Source of the DNA: Spirochaetales bacterium
Lineage (GTDB): Bacteria > Spirochaetota > Spirochaetia > Sphaerochaetales > Sphaerochaetaceae
Length of the DNA stretch: 64,000 nt
NCBI GenBank assembly: GCA_012519115.1
Contig: JAAYQW010000065.1
Location: forward strand, 1 to 64,000
Direction of reading: 5' to 3'
In this document: piece by piece, positions 48,443-57,791 of the stretch
How the letters are laid out: every line of letters starts with the position of its first letter
How positions within the stretch are numbered: the stretch's first letter is position 1
Notes under the pieces: generated by a model
Seen by the model: only the letters and a program-made list of their open reading frames with translations
Told to the model about the DNA's origin: nothing
Databases searched by the model: none
Program-made: the position numbers and the translations under genes

Positions 48443-50150
48443 AGGCGATCAGGGATGGAGCATGCTCCTTCAGATATCGATATTCCATGAACGTACCCCA
48501 CTGACACGTCAGCCGATCGCCGCAGACGCATTCGCCGCACATCCCGATTCCGCACAGCGTCATCAGCTCCTGTGAAAGATAGAGGCGCTCCTCCTTCACT
48601 CCCCCCTCGAGCACCGTCCGAGCGGCGAGAGCCATGAACACCTGTGGGCCGACCAGATAGCATGCCGTATCCTCATCGAACGCTCGACCATCGAGAAGAT
48701 CCAACACCCGTCCCGGCTTCCCTTCATCCGCCACGCAGACGAATGACCCATAGGAGGAGAGCTTCTCCTCAAGCAGAGCGCTTGTTTCGACGGCTTCGCT
48801 GGTTCCGACCAGAATCTCGATCGCAGTTCCTCTTTCAGACAGCTGCTCGGCCAACGCGGGCAGGACCGCTACGCCCGTGCCGCCCCCGATCAGCAGGGCT
48901 TTTTTTGTTTTCGGGGGATCGAAACCCTGGCCGTACAGACCGCGGATATACACCTCGTCGCCCTTCTGCAACGAACATAGTTCATCGCTGAACGGACCTC
49001 TTCGCTTGATCACGAACGTCAGCGGATCGTTGTGGGCGACCGAGAAGGGTTTTTCCCCGATTTGCGGCAGCCACAAGAAAGCGAACTGCCCAGCCTTGGT
49101 GGGAAGCTCGCCGTCAAGCCGAAGAATCGTCGTGTCACTGCCGTAGGCTTCATTCTCAAGCACGATGTGCTTTCGGTACTCCATCTGGCGATGGGTCTTG
49201 ATGAAGGAAACGGAAGAGATTGCGGGCTTTTTCCCGTTGTACAGAAGATGGTTCGCCTCTTTCTTGATCGCTTTAAGGTACTGAGGCCAGGAGCGTTGAT
49301 CCACCGTGCCGAGGGCGGATCCGATTCCGACGACATTTGCCCCCGCCTCGATGAGCTTCGCCGCATCGGCTCCTGAATCAACCCCGCCCATCCCTATGAT
49401 CGGGATCGCTTCTCCGAGCGCTTCCCGAATCTCCGTTATCGCCTTCAAGGCGATCGGAAAGACGGTTTTTCCGCTTTGCCCTCCTTTGCCTCCCAGCTTG
49501 TTTTGAAGAATCGGTTTCTTCGCTGCGGGATCGATGTGCAGGAGGGGGCCGACCGTATTGATCGCGACGATGCCGTCCGCTCCCGCTTCGACGACCGCCT
49601 TGGCGATTGATGCGATATCATTGACATTGGGCGTCAATTTGACAAACAGGGGCGCCCGGCATTCAGCGGTGTTCGCCTTGATGAAACGCACATAGCGGGA
49701 GGCAAGCTCAAGATTCTCCCCGATCGTTGAACCATATCCCGGCTCTGCATGCGGACAGGAGAAGTTCAGTTCCACGAGATCGGCCACTTCATCGAATGCC
49801 TTGACGAGAATTACGAAGTCTTCGGGGGTGGAAGCGGAGAGCGATACGTTCAAAAGAGAACGGAAGGAATGAGTTTTCCTCAGCTGCCGCAGTTCATGGA
49901 GGGCGACCTGAAGACCGGGATTTCTCAAACCCACCGAGTTTCCGAACGTTCCCCTCTCCACTTCACAGATGACCGGTTCGCGGTTTCCGGGATTCGGCTC
50001 ATGCTGGAAACTCTTGGTGGTGATGATATCGATGGCGTCCACCGATCGATCGAAGTAACGGATCAACTCCGCTTTGGTGGAACCTACTCCGCTGACTGTG
50101 GCAAGAAGCGTTTCACCCTTCCTCATCAGCCGTTGAAGCACATCACTCAT
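48435..50150 (-). CDS. pyrDK: Fused dihydroorotate dehydrogenase catalytic (PyrD) and electron-transfer (PyrK) protein
   Basis: PyrD half (NFSCPHAEPGYGSTIGE, FVKLTPNVNDI, PIIGMGGVDSGADA) continuous with PyrK half (LLIGGGTGVAVLPALAEQL, LCGIGMCGECVCGDRLTC). Confidence 0.9.
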   Translation of the reverse strand: MSDVLQRLMRKGETLLATVSGVGSTKAELIRYFDRSVDAIDIITTKSFQHEPNPGNREPVICEVERGTFGNSVGLRNPGLQVALHELRQLRKTHSFRSLLNVSLSASTPEDFVILVKAFDEVADLVELNFSCPHAEPGYGSTIGENLELASRYVRFIKANTAECRAPLFVKLTPNVNDIASIAKAVVEAGADGIVAINTVGPLLHIDPAAKKPILQNKLGGKGGQSGKTVFPIALKAITEIREALGEAIPIIGMGGVDSGADAAKLIEAGANVVGIGSALGTVDQRSWPQYLKAIKKEANHLLYNGKKPAISSVSFIKTHRQMEYRKHIVLENEAYGSDTTILRLDGELPTKAGQFAFLWLPQIGEKPFSVAHNDPLTFVIKRRGPFSDELCSLQKGDEVYIRGLYGQGFDPPKTKKALLIGGGTGVAVLPALAEQLSERGTAIEILVGTSEAVETSALLEEKLSSYGSFVCVADEGKPGRVLDLLDGRAFDEDTACYLVGPQVFMALAARTVLEGGVKEERLYLSQELMTLCGIGMCGECVCGDRLTCQWGTFMEYRYLKEHAPSLIAYD

Positions 50151-51013
50151 AGTGAACACTCCTCGATGAGCGCTCGCAAAGAACCTTCACATCGATCGAG
50201 CCAATCATCCGGCGCGGGATCTTTTTTCCACGGATGCGTCAAGGAGCTTGAGCTGTTGATCCGAACCAATGGCAAGGGATAGTCCACTTCGCGGAGAATC
50301 GTCATCACTTCGGTTGCAGAGCCTCCCTGGCTTCCCACTCCCGGAATCAACAGTGGGACCGATTGGTCGGCATACCGTTGGGCGATCGCTTTCAGTTCAT
50401 CCAAGTTGGTGGCTCCGACCACCGCTCCGACGTGTCCCCTCCTGGCGTTATAGGCGATGATCTGATCCGCTACCGCTTCATAGAGCGGAACCCCGGTCCG
50501 GAGCATGAGGTTTTGCAGATCTTTTCCGCCGGGATTGCTCGTTCGATTGAGAACGTAGGTCCCAACCTTGGAGTCCTGAATAAACGGTCCGACGGAGTCG
50601 CTCCCCATATAGGGGGCGACCGTTACCGCGTTCGCTCCCCATCGTTTGAACGCTTCGTCGGCGTAGTTACGACTGCTTGTCGCGATATCGCCGCGCTTTG
50701 AATCGAGGATGATCGGGGTATTGGGAAAGAAGTTTTCCAGAAGGTCGAAGAGATCGGCAAGGGCGAGCGAGCCTGAGAACTCCTCCTCTCGGGGATTATC
50801 CAGCACGGCATAGTATCCGATATTCGGCTTGAACGCGGCTGGCAACAAACCGGAGAGATTCATCCGCCGAAAGAGCTGTTGAAAGTAGGTGTTCAGCTGG
50901 TGACGAACTCCTTTTTCTCCATAGGGAAGAATCTCGGGCTTCACATCCAAACCCATGCACACCACGTTTCCGACCTGCTTCGCACTTGTTTCAAGCAATT
51001 CTTTGTACGTCAT
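50147..51013 (-). CDS. pyrF: Orotidine 5'-phosphate decarboxylase
   Basis: CMGLDVKPEILP, IILDSKRGDIATSS, NAVTVAPYMGSDSV, LIPGVGSQGG. Confidence 0.95.
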   Translation of the reverse strand: MTYKELLETSAKQVGNVVCMGLDVKPEILPYGEKGVRHQLNTYFQQLFRRMNLSGLLPAAFKPNIGYYAVLDNPREEEFSGSLALADLFDLLENFFPNTPIILDSKRGDIATSSRNYADEAFKRWGANAVTVAPYMGSDSVGPFIQDSKVGTYVLNRTSNPGGKDLQNLMLRTGVPLYEAVADQIIAYNARRGHVGAVVGATNLDELKAIAQRYADQSVPLLIPGVGSQGGSATEVMTILREVDYPLPLVRINSSSSLTHPWKKDPAPDDWLDRCEGSLRALIEECSL

Positions 51014-51708
51014 CCTTCCTCCCTCATGAAGCCCCGCTCTATTCCCCATCCGAAGGGATCGCTGCTCCATGCCTCGAGGCTTGCCGCCTCGGATCGCGAG
51101 ATATACCCTTCTTTCAGGGCGCTATCGAGCATCACTTCGTAGGTGAGAATCGTATGGAATGCCGCTTTCGGGTTCAATGCGGCAAACGCTTCCTCCGCTG
51201 CCGCGAACCCGTAGGTGAAGATCGCCAACGTATAGGGACACTGTCCCTTGGCCGCAACGATCGCTTCGACGGCGTTCGTCGATGAAAGGCCGGTGGAGAT
51301 CAGATCTTCGATCAGGAGAACATGGGTGTTCTCATACGTTCCGCCTTTCGCCAGCCCCTCGATCTGATTGCCGAGGCCATGCCCTTTGCTTGAGGAACGG
51401 ACATATGAAAGAGGTTTTCCCAATCGGTCGGCCAAGGTCGTGGCGTGGGGAATCCCCGCCGTCGCGGTTCCGGCGATCGAATCGGGATCGTATTTGAGAA
51501 CATTCAAGATCGCTTCAAACCCTTCGGCGACAAGCGCTCGGGCTTTACTGGAAGCGAGCAACCGGCGGTTGTCATTATAGATCGGCATCCGGTAGCCGCT
51601 GACCCATCGAAAGGGATCGATAACATTGAGGCGAATCGCCCCGAGCTCAAACGCCGCTTCGGCGATTTTAGGCCCATATGTCCGGGTAATCTTTTTGAGG
51701 CTGTTCAT
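51010..51708 (-). CDS. pyrE: Orotate phosphoribosyltransferase
   Basis: VLLIEDLISTGLSSTNAVEAI PRPP motif; GTATAGIPHATTLADRLGKP. Confidence 0.93.
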   Translation of the reverse strand: MNSLKKITRTYGPKIAEAAFELGAIRLNVIDPFRWVSGYRMPIYNDNRRLLASSKARALVAEGFEAILNVLKYDPDSIAGTATAGIPHATTLADRLGKPLSYVRSSSKGHGLGNQIEGLAKGGTYENTHVLLIEDLISTGLSSTNAVEAIVAAKGQCPYTLAIFTYGFAAAEEAFAALNPKAAFHTILTYEVMLDSALKEGYISRSEAASLEAWSSDPFGWGIERGFMREEG

Positions 51709-51724
51709 AGCTTCTTACTCTATC

Positions 51725-53311
51725 CTATTTCCTGCTCCGCTTCCATATTTCTTTGAACCCATGCTCTTTGCCGCAGTATGCGCAGGCGAAGGTGTTTTCC
51801 TGGGTTCGATAAAAGCGGGCCATGACCCCTTCCTCCTGATCGGGATGGCTGATGCACGCTTCATTCGTACACCCGAGATCTTCAAAATTATAGATTCTTG
51901 GCGGCAAGGAGAGACGGAACTTTCGCTCGACTTTTCCGTCTTTGATGAGATTCAGCGTTGAACCCGGAGCGACGGCCGCCAGGCGCTTGAGGTGCTTGCG
52001 GTCGAGCTCGTAAAGGCCCGGACGGAAAATGATCCCTTTATAGGTCCCTTGCTGTCCGCTGGAAACCCACTCCCCTCCTTTTCCCTTGTCCAGCTCCAGC
52101 ACGCTGCTGATCAGGCGCATGTGATCGCGAATCTCGCCGATCTCATACCCGCGAAGAATATGGTCGATCACGATTCCGTCATGAATCGGTTTCACCCCTT
52201 CGCTGATCCGTTTCTCCTGGGGAACCCGGTCATCAAGATTCACTTCTTTGATGTAATCCTCCTCTTCGGCAATCGGGGGTCTGGTCGAGACGAACTCCCT
52301 TCCGATCTTTCCGGCGATCAGGGCGAGAAGGACGATTCGAACATACATCCCATTGATGCTCTGCCGCTCCCAACCGTTCAGGGGTGTCTCATCCAAAAAG
52401 GTGGGAATCGTCGGGTGTGCCTTATGGCGGGGAAGCGGGTGATAGAACTTCGTATCCGGAGGCAGAAGCGGAATCAGTTCTTCTCGGAAGGTGATCGCCC
52501 GGCGAAGTTCGGCCTCCTTCTTCAGGACTTTGTCACCCATTCGTTCCAGTTGAGGACGGGTGAAATACCACTTGGGCGCGATATCAGTTTCTTTGAGGTA
52601 TGTATCGATCGAATCGAAGGTTCGAACGTTGAAACCGTGGTCTTTCATTTTGTGGACGTAGGTTTCGGGCATCGCCAGCTCGGAAGGCGCGACCAAGTCC
52701 ACAAAGACGTTGTTGAAGATTTTCAATCCGTCCGCTTTGGAGTGGACTGTCCGGCCGTGATAGAGATCTCCGACCAAGGCGAGATGAAGCGTTTCCGTCG
52801 ACCAATCGTTATCCTCGAGAAACGTGAATTCATCGAGCAGTTCTTGTGTGGGGTGTTCGTGTTTGCCGTCTCCCGCATTGATGAACGCAGGTTTTTGCTT
52901 CAAGCCGTTTCGTTTGGCATAGGAAGTGAGGCACTCCTCCAGATAGGTGCAGACCCCCTCGACCTTGCTGCGAACGATGAAAATCGTATTGGAATATCCG
53001 CTGAGGGTATAAAACGTGTCGGCGTAGCTCTCCCCTTTGTTGAAGGAAGAGGAACCGCTGTTGAGGTCCGATACTTTTGCGTGATGAAACTTCGCGGCAT
53101 TGCGAAAGGATTCCTTCGTCCTTGTCGAATCTTCCAAAAACACCTCATAGATTCCGAAATCCGGATCGGCGATTCGATATTGGTTCAGCACTGCCTCATC
53201 TTGAGTTTCAAACGCGGATTTGAGAATCCGTGCATGCTCAAAGAGGTACAGCCGTTCTTCTTGTGAAAGATCGTCGATCACACACAGTGATCGGCCATAA
53301 AACGTACCCAT
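51725..53311 (-). CDS. pyrBI: Fused aspartate carbamoyltransferase catalytic and regulatory chains
   Basis: FLEDSTRTKESFRNAAKFH, HPTQELLDEFTF, PLPRHK; C-terminal PyrI zinc domain CTNEACISH...FACAYC. Confidence 0.93.
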   Translation of the reverse strand: MGTFYGRSLCVIDDLSQEERLYLFEHARILKSAFETQDEAVLNQYRIADPDFGIYEVFLEDSTRTKESFRNAAKFHHAKVSDLNSGSSSFNKGESYADTFYTLSGYSNTIFIVRSKVEGVCTYLEECLTSYAKRNGLKQKPAFINAGDGKHEHPTQELLDEFTFLEDNDWSTETLHLALVGDLYHGRTVHSKADGLKIFNNVFVDLVAPSELAMPETYVHKMKDHGFNVRTFDSIDTYLKETDIAPKWYFTRPQLERMGDKVLKKEAELRRAITFREELIPLLPPDTKFYHPLPRHKAHPTIPTFLDETPLNGWERQSINGMYVRIVLLALIAGKIGREFVSTRPPIAEEEDYIKEVNLDDRVPQEKRISEGVKPIHDGIVIDHILRGYEIGEIRDHMRLISSVLELDKGKGGEWVSSGQQGTYKGIIFRPGLYELDRKHLKRLAAVAPGSTLNLIKDGKVERKFRLSLPPRIYNFEDLGCTNEACISHPDQEEGVMARFYRTQENTFACAYCGKEHGFKEIWKRSRK

Positions 53312-53325
53312 CGTTCTCCTCCTGG

Positions 53326-53353
53326 CAAAAAAAAGTCGGCCCTAAAGCCGACT
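53326..53353 (-). terminator. Leader attenuator terminator of pyr operon
   Basis: Minus strand AGTCGGC-TTTAGG-GCCGACT followed by a T run; lies upstream of pyrBI. Confidence 0.88.
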
Positions 53354-53413
53354 GTATGCAACAACATAATTGGATTCAGATTCCTGAACACGGTGCGGTG
53401 CATGTACCTTCAT
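53342..53413 (-). CDS. Putative pyr operon leader peptide MKVHAPHRVQESESNYVVAYSRL
   Basis: ATG preceded by GAGGAGG; 23 codons ending with TAG inside the terminator loop. Confidence 0.65.
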   Translation of the reverse strand: MKVHAPHRVQESESNYVVAYSRL

Positions 53414-53439
53414 CTGAAGCCTCCTCATTTCTGTTCTGT

Positions 53440-53468
53440 ACAATATCAAAGAGGAGCGACTCTGTCCA
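53440..53468 (-). promoter_or_regulatory. pyr operon promoter
   Basis: Minus strand TGGACA-17 nt-TATTGT upstream of the leader peptide. Confidence 0.6.
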
Positions 53469-53479
53469 TCCGATGCCGC

Positions 53480-56053
53480 CTATTTTTTTCCGCGCGCAGC
53501 TTCGTCCCCTTCGATTGTGGAAAGAAAATCGATTGTCTTGGATTCGGTTACGAAAGGTTTCGGCGTATCCTTGGAAACGGTAGGAGTGAAGATCGGTTTC
53601 TCTTCGTTTTTTTCATTACGCTTCCCGTCCATTTCCTTCGGATTGCTGACCGTATCTTTTTGGAGAGCAACCGAAGTGAAGATGAGTTTCTCTTCGCTTT
53701 TTCCATTAATCTTCTCATCCATGTCCTTCAGACTCATAAAGGCGGCGTGCGGACCGAACGCACGGACCGGGGTGAAGAGCGAAGGCAGTTTTCCGCGAAC
53801 ACGAACGTCCCGTTTGTATCGTTTGCGATACCACGAAGCGGTTCGTCTTCTGGGGAAATAGCGATACTTTCGTTCCGCCTTGGAGTAGCTTCCCTTTCGA
53901 TAGTAAGTCGAGTAGCCATACGATGATCCATAGCGGCTATGCTTCGAAGGCATCACCCCGTTGAAGACGAAACCCGCCAGCTGGATATTCGCATTCCTAA
54001 GACTTTCGAGAAGATCTCGCAGAGCGTTGCGGCTGGTTACTCCCGCTCGGACGGTTATGATCAAACCATCGACGTGTTTGGCTATCGCAAGCAGTTCGCT
54101 CGCGGCATCAAGCGGGGGAGCGTCGATGATGATGTAATCGTAAACCTTGGAAAGCGCCTTCATCCAGGAAATATATCTGGGATTTGAGAAAATCGCCGCC
54201 GGAACCAAGGGTGACGATCCGGCGGGAAGCAAATGAAGGGTATTCACGTCTTCGAGAGGCTGGACGATGCAATCCTCCATTGAAACTCCGCTGGTTACCA
54301 CATCGACCAACCCGACTTTCTGGTGCTCAAGGCGGAAGAAGCGTTCCATACTCGGCAGACGCAAATCTCCATCGACCACCAGCACCTTGTTACCCAGTTG
54401 AGCCAAGGCGAGGGAGATGTTCGCGACGATCATGCTCTTTCCTTCAGCCATCGCGCTGCTGGTGATCGAGAAGACTTTCTTGTCGTTCATCGAATAGATC
54501 ATATTCGCGATAAGCTTGAGGCGCTCCGCTTCAAAAGAGTTCGGATGGTTACGGACGATGAACATCGGATACACATCTTTTTGATGTGTTTTCATGATTG
54601 GGACCCACCCCAGCATCGGGACGTTCCGACCGACGACTCGCTGAACTTGCTCCTCGTCCTGGATTGATAAATCCAATGATTCCACCAACAAGGCAAGCAG
54701 CAATCCGATCGCCGATCCCAACAGCAGGGCTACCGCCAAGATCAGGAGGGAATTGGGACTGACCGGCCTGATCGGCAAGTTCGCCGTGTCGATTACTTTC
54801 ACGTTTCCGCTGACTGAGGCTTCGAGGAGTTTGATCTCCTCGAGCATCTCTCGAAGTTTCAAACCGATCGCTTCGCTGATCTGAACATCTCGCATCAATT
54901 CGGAAAGCGTGCGCTCCAAAACGGGCAGGTGGGAAAGCTCTTCTTCAAACACTTCAGCCCGGCTCTGAAGAATATCGATCGACACCCTCGTGGTAAGAAT
55001 CTGCGTAATATCCTGGGCCAACGAATCGATGTAGCAGCATTCAATCAGTTTTCGAACCCGATTCAAAAGGCTCTTTTTCGTTGTATCGATCGCATTGTTG
55101 ATGGTAAAGATGCGGGCGAGCGTTCCTTCGGACAGCGCTCCCTGGCCGAGGTTCGTCGGCAACGACTCGTACATCGCCAGTTCAAGCATCCACGATTCGA
55201 GCTCGCCGAGCTTCTTCGTGATCTCTTCATCGCTTTCGATCGTTGCAAGCAATCCCTCGGAAGTGGTGCCGCCGCTGGCGGTAATCAGCGGTTCATGGGA
55301 GCGCAAGCCGATATATGCTTCTTCGAGCTGGAGTCTCAGGGGCTCAAGCCGAAGATCATAGTAGGATATCTGATTGACCAATAACGAGCTCTTATCGGAA
55401 AGCTGGATGATCTCACTGCGCTCTTTGAAATCTCCGAGCTTGTCGTTGGCCTCTTTGAGGGCTTGATCGTTGATCGGAATCTGGCTCTCGATGAAGGTTC
55501 GCTGAGCGGTTTTAGAGTTCCGGGCGATCGAAGTGAGCATGTTGTCGTAACTCTCGGCCAGGACATTGGCGAAATCTCGCGCGAAGAACCGGTTCGCGTC
55601 GGTGACGCTGATGCGAACGATGTTGGTGTCTTTCACCGTGGTGACGGAGATCTTCTCCCGCACCGAGTTGGGAAAGGCGATGTCCATCGCGTAGGATTCA
55701 CCTTCGTCATTTTCATACTTTGTGAGATCAAGCCGTGCAAGGGCCTCGTTGATGTTGCTTCGGGAGGTGATAAGCTCGACTTCCGTTGCGATCTTCGCTC
55801 CGGAAGAGGTAACACTGAGCAGCGAATCGATGGATGAGGAGTTTTGAATAGGACTGACGAGAACAGAAACCTGAGATTCATACAGGGGCGTCGCCCAAAA
55901 GAGATACCCGACCGCTCCTCCTAGCACCAACACAAGGCCGAGGATGAACCAGAAGAATCGCTTGCGGAAGATTTGGAGAAGTTCTCTGATCGTCATTCCC
56001 TCTTCATCGAATTGCTGGTGCGTCGTATATTGGTCATCATATGCTTGATTCAT
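53480..56053 (-). CDS. Polysaccharide biosynthesis tyrosine autokinase (Wzc-type, fused Wzz and BY-kinase)
   Basis: Wzz N-terminus; FSITSSAMAEGKSMIVANISLALAQLGNKVLVVDGDLRLPSMERFF; YDYIIIDAPP; Tyr-rich cluster YGSSYGYSTYYRKGSY. Confidence 0.92.
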   Translation of the reverse strand: MNQAYDDQYTTHQQFDEEGMTIRELLQIFRKRFFWFILGLVLVLGGAVGYLFWATPLYESQVSVLVSPIQNSSSIDSLLSVTSSGAKIATEVELITSRSNINEALARLDLTKYENDEGESYAMDIAFPNSVREKISVTTVKDTNIVRISVTDANRFFARDFANVLAESYDNMLTSIARNSKTAQRTFIESQIPINDQALKEANDKLGDFKERSEIIQLSDKSSLLVNQISYYDLRLEPLRLQLEEAYIGLRSHEPLITASGGTTSEGLLATIESDEEITKKLGELESWMLELAMYESLPTNLGQGALSEGTLARIFTINNAIDTTKKSLLNRVRKLIECCYIDSLAQDITQILTTRVSIDILQSRAEVFEEELSHLPVLERTLSELMRDVQISEAIGLKLREMLEEIKLLEASVSGNVKVIDTANLPIRPVSPNSLLILAVALLLGSAIGLLLALLVESLDLSIQDEEQVQRVVGRNVPMLGWVPIMKTHQKDVYPMFIVRNHPNSFEAERLKLIANMIYSMNDKKVFSITSSAMAEGKSMIVANISLALAQLGNKVLVVDGDLRLPSMERFFRLEHQKVGLVDVVTSGVSMEDCIVQPLEDVNTLHLLPAGSSPLVPAAIFSNPRYISWMKALSKVYDYIIIDAPPLDAASELLAIAKHVDGLIITVRAGVTSRNALRDLLESLRNANIQLAGFVFNGVMPSKHSRYGSSYGYSTYYRKGSYSKAERKYRYFPRRRTASWYRKRYKRDVRVRGKLPSLFTPVRAFGPHAAFMSLKDMDEKINGKSEEKLIFTSVALQKDTVSNPKEMDGKRNEKNEEKPIFTPTVSKDTPKPFVTESKTIDFLSTIEGDEAARGKK
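53583..53730 (-). repeat. Imperfect direct repeat, 90-bp period, in the 3' end of the Wzc gene
   Basis: 53583-53640 and 53673-53730 align (GTGAAGAT..GTTTCTCTTCG.TTTTT.CATTA..CTTC.C.TCCAT.TCCTTC); encodes MDEKINGKSEEKLIFTSVALQKDT / MDGKRNEKNEEKPIFTPTVSKDT. Confidence 0.75.
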
Positions 56054-56062
56054 GAGCTGCTC

Positions 56063-57670
56063 CTATAGTGACCGCACATCTTTGATGATGCTCAACGTCG
56101 TGGACACGATTCCCAGTATTGCGGCAACCAGTCCAACGATGGCGACGGTCGGTGCGATATCTTTCGTAAAGGTATTCTTCTTGACGATGATTGTCGAGCT
56201 GGGGGGAACCTCTTCTTCCATCTTGCCGATTTTCCTGCCGTCTTCACCCTGAACTTTCACCGACAGGGGGAAGGAGGCATCATCGCTGTAGCCGCCTGCC
56301 AGCGCGATGTAGTAGCTGGGGCTCTTGTTCGGCGCATACGCGTACATTCCCGAACGCACCACCCCGCCGGTTACGGAGACGAAGCGCTGGCTGAACGGAA
56401 TCATGACCGCATCGCCGTTCTCCAGGGTACGGGTCGAGTTGGGATCCTGCCCATAGAGAATCTGCTGCAGGTCGAGGTTGATCCGCTCTCCATCCCGGAG
56501 AATATACGCTCGCTCAAGATCGCTGATCGAAAGGAGTCGGCCGCTCAAAGTTTCAAAGACGTGCTTGACCGTCTCGCCCGGGTAGAGCTGATAGAAGATC
56601 CTGCCCGAAACATACCCGGTCAATGACGAAGAGCTCAGGGTGTTCGCAGCCTCGGTCGAGGAGATCGCCCCCTCGATGAGAATCGACTGCGGCATCGGTC
56701 CGAGCAAGTCGACATACACCTTGTCAAGATGCCTCACTTCAAAATGTTGCTCTGCAAGCAGATCGGCGTACAGGATCGTCCAGTCGTTCAGATTCTCGTC
56801 AAACCGCTGAATCCGGATGCGTTGAATGTCGCCGCCGGAAAGAACGCCTCCGGCATAGTCCGTGATCAGCGAAGAGAGGCTCTCCCCTTCTTGAAGCTGG
56901 TAACTGCCCGTCCGATACACATGGCCGTCGATATGCACAAGCCTTTCGGCTCGACCAAGACTCACGACATCTCCGCTCCGGAGCAACGGGTCTTCTTCAA
57001 GGACTCCTTTGCGCAGCGCGAGATAGAGATCATAGGAGTTCCGGCTTCCGTCGGCATGGGTGATGGTGATCGTTCGAGTCGAGGTGTAGGGTGTGGCCGC
57101 ACCGACGACCTGTGACAACCGGGTAAGACCCCATGCCTGGACGGTTCTGGATCCGGTAACCTCCCCGATCACCGAGACATAGAAAGAACCAACCCCGGTG
57201 AAGACCACTTGGGGGTTGGAATAACTGTGATACGCTTCGATGAGATCAGTGATCTTTTGGCTCATCTGCTGAAAGGTCAGTCCTTGTCCGTTGACTCGGC
57301 CCAGACCCGGAAGCGCCACCTGGTACGCTTCATTGACCTGCAGATCAAGCGTTACCGTTTTCAATCCGTCAAGATATACGACACGGTAGGTATCTCCCGG
57401 GGTTACGGGATAGGAAGGTTCGCTGATCGCATTGAGCAAGCGCTCGTCAGCAGTCGGTATGCTTGAAGTTGCGGCTAACCCCAGCTGCTCGGCATATGAT
57501 TGGACTTGCACCGTCGTACCGACAAGGTCCTTCGTGGAAGACCCATAGAGCGGTGAACGAATAACCAGACCGTTATCCGCAGCGATCAGAGCTCCGTGAA
57601 CAACAACTAATATGATTAGTAAAATTAAGGCGCACCGCTTCGAGTTCCTCATCGTTTGCCACACCTCCAT
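56063..57670 (-). CDS. Polysaccharide export protein with SLBB repeats (Wza-like)
   Basis: VTPGDTYRVVYLDG, LPGLGRVNGQGLTFQQMSQKI, repeated SLBB-type GHVYRTGSYQLQEGESLSSLITDYAGG. Confidence 0.88.
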   Translation of the reverse strand: MEVWQTMRNSKRCALILLIILVVVHGALIAADNGLVIRSPLYGSSTKDLVGTTVQVQSYAEQLGLAATSSIPTADERLLNAISEPSYPVTPGDTYRVVYLDGLKTVTLDLQVNEAYQVALPGLGRVNGQGLTFQQMSQKITDLIEAYHSYSNPQVVFTGVGSFYVSVIGEVTGSRTVQAWGLTRLSQVVGAATPYTSTRTITITHADGSRNSYDLYLALRKGVLEEDPLLRSGDVVSLGRAERLVHIDGHVYRTGSYQLQEGESLSSLITDYAGGVLSGGDIQRIRIQRFDENLNDWTILYADLLAEQHFEVRHLDKVYVDLLGPMPQSILIEGAISSTEAANTLSSSSLTGYVSGRIFYQLYPGETVKHVFETLSGRLLSISDLERAYILRDGERINLDLQQILYGQDPNSTRTLENGDAVMIPFSQRFVSVTGGVVRSGMYAYAPNKSPSYYIALAGGYSDDASFPLSVKVQGEDGRKIGKMEEEVPPSSTIIVKKNTFTKDIAPTVAIVGLVAAILGIVSTTLSIIKDVRSL

Positions 57671-57791
57671 ACGTTGAGTTTTCGTAGTATATCACCACGG
57701 TCACCTCAACTCAAGTACTCTAAGCAAAACAACCGATACATCAGTCCAGTTACAAGCACTCTTCAACGCGAGGAATGCACCGACAGATTCC

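Noticed and set aside
51992-53266. 424-aa plus-strand ORF opposite pyrBI
   Set aside because: Antisense shadow of a confident CDS
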